A DNA stretch of 64,000 nt, taken from assembly GCA_032622095.1 (NCBI GenBank), contig CP136065.1, forward strand, positions 152,961,577-153,025,576. Reading direction: 5' to 3'. The position numbers were made by a program, and so were the translations under genes. This DNA comes from Siphonodentalium dalli (Eukaryota > Mollusca > Scaphopoda > Gadilida > Siphonodentaliidae). The notes beneath the pieces were generated by a model. The model did not search any database, had not been told where the DNA came from, and was given only the letters and a program-made list of their open reading frames with translations. Below, one piece after another: positions 52,901 through 58,900 of this stretch. Positions within the stretch are counted from its first letter, which is position 1. Each line of letters opens with the position of its first letter.

Positions 52901-55900
52901 TGTTCTGCAGCAGCGTCTCAGTCCATCCAGGTTCATGCTGTCACGGCACATAGCGGTTTTTCCGAACCCTTTCTTGCCTTGGCTACCTCATTATACCCCC
53001 ACTTTCGTCCGTCACGCTTTCTCCGTCCGTTTGTCCGTCCGACCTCATAACTCGAACAACTATGAACCAATTTCAATAATTTTTTGTATGCAATCTCCTT
53101 AGGACGGTCTCTCCGCATGATGCTAATTGCGGTTCGGTTCAAGTTACGCCTCTTTTTTTACTTAGAAAATTCTGTCCGACTTAATAACTTTAACAAATAT
53201 GAACCGATTTCAATAATTTTTGGTATACATGCTTCTCACAATACCCTCTCTACATGATGCGGCTAGGGATTGGCTCAGACTGTTTTTCGTAATATTACAC
53301 CTCATTTTAGACTTATTTTGACTTAGAAAATTCTGTCTGACTTGATAACTTTAACAAATATGAACCGATCTGAATAATTTTTTCTGTACAAGCTTCTTGT
53401 GACACCATATCGATATTATTAGTCCGAATTTTTCTTTAAAGTTAAAAATCTTTTTGGTTGAGTTTACGGATAATGCGGGTTGAATTTGCCACGGTGGGGG
53501 TATGCTAGCACTCGAGTGCACACCTCTTGTTGTTCCTGGTCACCGACAAGTTGCATTCATTCGACTGAGTGTTTTGTACAATATTACCTCTGTTCTTTGA
53601 GGTTTCCTCTGTCAGTCTGCTTTCTGCCATATCACATTGCTCTGGCTATGTGCCGCAATCAGGAACTGCTCCTGAATAAGTTTATTTTGCCTCCATTCTC
53701 ACCTCCCTTCTTATCCCGTCGGGGTATTCCAGGTGCTGTTGAGACCAGTCTTTATAGATTCGGGCCTTCAAATCTGTTAGATTTTTATTCAACAATTAGG
53801 CCGCTTTTATGAGACAAACCTAGACGTATTACGGACTTGATCGTGTTTGTGAACCTGATAAGTAGTATGCGGGTGCTATATCTCACAGGGGACTTTAGCG
53901 TTCTACTCACTTAGCCGAACATATCATGAATATCGACCGTTCAGCTCCATAGACCCTATCGTCCGAACTACACTCATTTTCAAATTTTACTTCTAGATTC
54001 GGGATGCATCTTTCAGTGACCACCTAACACAATAGGATTTCATCATATAGCGTCTCGGCATTTCATTGGTGTCTAGGCGTCCTGTATGTAGTCCATTTTG
54101 TTATAGTATTTGTCACAGCACCTACGTTGACCACGAATATTTTCCAATTCTATGTTATCACTCTGGCCGAGTGTTTTACATCACTTGACAGGCGTGATTC
54201 TAATTCTACTCCGATTTAGCGATCACCGATTCTCACCTTATTTGCGACATTTAACAATTATTGCTGCATGCCCAGTGCACGGACATAATCAGCTCAACTC
54301 CGTCATGTTTTCTTGGTGTATACCTGGTCCCCCCCATTGGTCTGGGCCCAACGGTTTCTCATATCTCCCCTGGGTCTCTCGGTCGGGCTCAAAATACTGT
54401 CAAGTTAGTCATACCGCACTGAGCATTGACTCATTTTGCGAAATCCATTATGAGGTCATAACCGTGTTTTCCCCTCGGTGCCCCTTTTGCATGTATTGTG
54501 GGCCGGTCAACATCCTCTGGATGTCGTGCTAGTGCTGCTTCATCATATAAGGGGGGGGGGGGGGGGGGTAGGTTCCTTTATCCTATTAGGTACATGAACG
54601 AATGAGTTATCTCCCTTGCCTATGACCAATGTTTATCCTGGACACCTTCACCCTGTGATCATTACTAGTAGGGCACATGAAGGTCGTGGTGTTTCCTTTT
54701 AGGAGGCTCAGTTGTTTTTGAGTTTATCTGAACTATTACATATGGGACACAATGATCTATTTTTTGGCACATGTCTACCAAGAAATCTTTTTGGTACAGG
54801 ATGCAGGTCTCTTCTGCTTCAGCAGGTGGGTTTCATGGACATAGTCGGATTATCTGCCTCGTGGCCTCCTCCTCTTCAAGAATTCTAATTATAACCATTA
54901 GTTCATTCAGTGTCCAAGATATATTTGACAGAGATATAATATTTTTTTACCCAAAATATGTATCTCCTATAATAAATATCTTGGACACTGAACACAGTAA
55001 GGGCCCTCCCAGTTGGGATCAACATTCCCGCCCCGTGCACTCGGTCAAACGCATCAAACACACAGGAGGAAGAAATTAAAAAGATCAAAATCTTACCTGT
55101 CAATCGCTTCTATAGCGAAAGGACTCACACGATTGGTCCAGAATTATAAGTGGAATGTTTGACAAGTGCGCGTACTGTAGGTACTTCGTACCGATTTTTA
55201 AAACGACTTCTATGATCTTGCAAGCAAGAAATATATAACCATTAGTTCATTCAGTGTCCAAAATATTTATTATAGGAGATACATATTTTGGGTAAAAAAA
55301 ATATTATTTTTTGACTATCACAATTTAGTTGACATAAATCATAAAGAAGGCCTTTATTAAAGGTACTCAAGGTTATTATTAACACTTGATTTGGGAGTTA
55401 TCCATCTTTATCTGCAAGACCGTCCATTTGACCTCGTGCTTCCTCGTGCTTGTGGCCCAAAAACAATTGAAATAATAAACTTCAAAAATCGATATCTGAT
55501 CACTCTGAGCTTTGATGGGTAGGTTCCTCGACTCGAATCAAATATTTTTTACCCCCGAAGCCAAAGAAATAGTAATTTAGGAGCGTCTGATCGGTTTGAG
55601 TACCTTTAAGTAATATACTTTTGATTATTAGGCAGGCTATCATGTTTGGCTGTTTAAAATATCAAGAACTTGACATAACACAACTTCACCATCATCAATG
55701 AGTAACGTTTTTTTGTTTTAGGGAACGGGCAATCCTAAGACTATTAATCAGCCAAATACTTTTTCGCCAATCCCTTTGTCAACAAATTGTGTATTACACA
55801 TGTATTATCTTTGGCAATAAAATATGTTTAAACTAACATTTTTTTAATTTCAGTGAACATATGTTCTATTACTCCGCACTAAAAATGTTCATTTTCTGTG

Positions 55901-58900
55901 AAATGTTCTTAGAGAATACCTTCAATTCATGAGAAAATGTGACATATAAATCAGTTTATTATATTTTGACATTTAGTAAGATGCTCATACCAGAAAATAA
56001 TAATAAGCATTGAAAACATTGAATATTGGGAGTGCTGGAGTGGTTTTATTGTAACCGTTTGTTCTGGTGTGTATTATATACCTCAACTGCCTAAGTATTG
56101 AATTCACAGGGTTTTCTTTTTTTTTAGACTGACTTGAAACAATATATGACAGATGCCAACAATAAATGTAGAAACACTGCTGCAGCCATGGTTCTCAGAT
56201 ACCTTCACACGTCGCCTCAGTGAGTATCCTTCATAATGGATGCTGCGCTGGTGCAGCATTTAAGGTCTTGTGCCAGTGCATTCTCTTATATATGCAATTC
56301 TCCCTATGGGAGACTCGCGTATATAAGAAAATGCATTGGCACAGGGTTTTTGCATAATTTCAGGAAGCTCCAGTCTTGGAAGGGTTAAGTGACGTACCCT
56401 TTTCAAATCTCATGCCAAGTTGTTATCCTTGAGCAAGGCCACTCGTACTGTGGTTGCTTCATCTTACTTAGGCTTTGATTGATTCAAAGCAAACAAGAAG
56501 TTGCACCTTGGGTGCTAGCATACCCCCATGGTGCCAAATTGAAACATAATTCAAATTTAAAGTAAATAAAGAAGGATAACTCTAGAATGGAAAATACAAA
56601 CAGCTTCATTGGGCACTTTTTTGTAAGCAGTCATGAAGTTGAACCTCCATACCAAATTTTATTCATATTCGACAACCAATGGCTGAGTTATCTGCCCAGA
56701 TGGATGGACCAAAAAAAAAGAGATTAACAATGAATGATAACTCTAGAATGGTGCCAAATTGAAACATGGGCACGACAGACTCTAAAATTGAAGTAAACAA
56801 AGAATGGAAAATGCAAACAGCATCATTTACCCCTCTTTTGAAAGCAGTCGTGATGGCAAACCTCCATGGCAAATTTCATTCTGATCCGATAACCCATAGC
56901 TGAGATGTATGCCAGACAGACGGACGGAGAGACAAAGTAAATCCAGTATACCCCCACTTTTTGAAGATTATTAAAACCACATTGCTGTGACAAGATGATA
57001 TAATTGATTATTGAGTTGTTCTCAGTTCTACTTTCGGAGTCAAGTTTCTAATAAAGAAAACTCTTAATCCTTTCATGGCAGGATCCTGTGTCAATGCATT
57101 CTCTTATAAATGCAAGTCTCCCATAGGGAGCCTCGCATATATAAGAGAGTGCACTGGCTTACAAGGTCAAGGTAAATATTGTTAAGCCGATGCATTCTCT
57201 TAACCAGCCTCGCATATATAAGAGAATGCACTGGCATACAAGGTCAATATAATTAGGCCAATGTATTCTCTTATATAATCGAGGCTCCCTATGGGAGACT
57301 TGCATATATAAGAGAATACATTGGCACAGGGTTTTCTCAAAATTTCAGGAAGCTCCAGTCATGGAAGCCCTATGTCATTCACATATATAAAAGAATGCAG
57401 TGGCACATGATCTTTAATGCTGCATCAGCTGAAAGGGTTAAGTGATTAAAATTTTAAAAATAATTTTGAAATACTAAAATTAGTAGGCACAACATGCCTT
57501 TACTGTTAGCTCAACTTTACTTTGTAAAGTTTGAGCTATTGCCATAGGTTGGTGTCCGTCATCCGTCCGTCCATCAACAATTTCCTTTGGCTCACCCTAC
57601 AGGCCGCATCTCTCATCCGTTCATCACCAAACTTCATATGGATCTTCAGGGTGACATCTAGAAATTTGTTAAAATAACATGGCCACCAGCAGCCATCTTG
57701 GATTTCAAATTTGAATCCAATTATTGGAGTATTGTTTGCAGGCATGTTTAGGATCACCTCTAAATGAGAGCCATCAGATTTTAACAAAAAAATTTCGATG
57801 AAAAACATGGCCACCGGCAGCCATCTTGGATTTTACTAATTGCATGACTTAATCCATTGGCTCCCCCTACAAACCACATCCCTCATCCAATAATCACCAA
57901 ACTTTATATGGATCTTCATGGTGACTTCTAGATGGGAGCCATCGATTTGTTTTTCGAAATTCGTAAAAAAAAACATGGCTGCCAGTGGCCATTTTGGATT
58001 TTACTCTTTGGATGACTAAATCCTTTGGCACACATCCCTCATCCGATTGTCACCAAACTTCATATGTACCTTCGTGATATCTCTAGATGGGAGCCAATGA
58101 TTTTTCCCGAAATTTGTTAAATAACATGGCTGTCAGCGGCCATCTTTGATTTTACTCTTTGCCTGACTAAATCCTTCGGCACCCCCTACAGGCCACATCC
58201 CTCCTCCAAACGCCACCAAACTTCATATGGATCTTCGGGTTGTCCTCTAGATTGGAGCCATCGATTATTTCCGAAATTCATTATAAAACATGGTTGCCAG
58301 CAGTCATGTTGGATTTCAAATTTGAATCCATCCAAACACCCTGCAGCCCACATTTATTGGTGAAATGTTTCAAATGAAAATAATTTCATCTACACAATAC
58401 AAGACCTTTACTGTAACTCTTTGGCTTTCCTTCTTCTTTATCATTCTATTCATTACTCAGCAAAAAATAAACTCCTTCCCAAGTTGAGCTACAGTGTCAT
58501 TGACACTTTAATTTTTTCTTACAGAAACAGTGCTGAGTTGGTGCCTGCATTCCTGAAATGTTTGGATCACGAGAATCCCGATGTAGTGAGCTCTGCTCTC
58601 AGTAACCTAGCTGAATTCACAGGATTGTGTCAAGGTATTGTGAAAATATTCTAGAAACATAAATTATATTACGCCATATAACATTTTGTTGATGACTTGT
58701 ACAAATATAATGCAACGCCTTTATTAGCTTATCTTAACTGAGTTTAAAGCGCCATGGTAGTTTTTAATTGTATTTCAACCACCCAGTCATTTTCCTCGTT
58801 CTCAGGGCTGCCTGCATTATCCCAAAACCCTGTGTTTGCAACCTTTTTAATCATGTTCAAACTGTCGGGGGGGAAAGTTTTAATCAGTAATAAATATTTG

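Larger units (their letters stand above)
50316..55306 (+). mobile_element. DIRS-like retrotransposon C (4.99 kb), decayed or non-autonomous
   Basis: Left terminal repeat about 50330-50520, right about 55078-55264, inverted copies of each other. The internal block 54893-54993 joins complements of the left outer end (TATCTCCGTCAAATATATCT) and the right outer end (TAGGAGATACATATTTTGGG). The body holds a GC-rich, proline-rich reading region (51560-53050, longest ORF 238 codons) with a 117-base tandem repeat, and a hAT end fragment at 51126. No reverse transcriptase or recombinase motif was seen. It begins 64 bases after the exon 21 donor. Confidence 0.82.
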
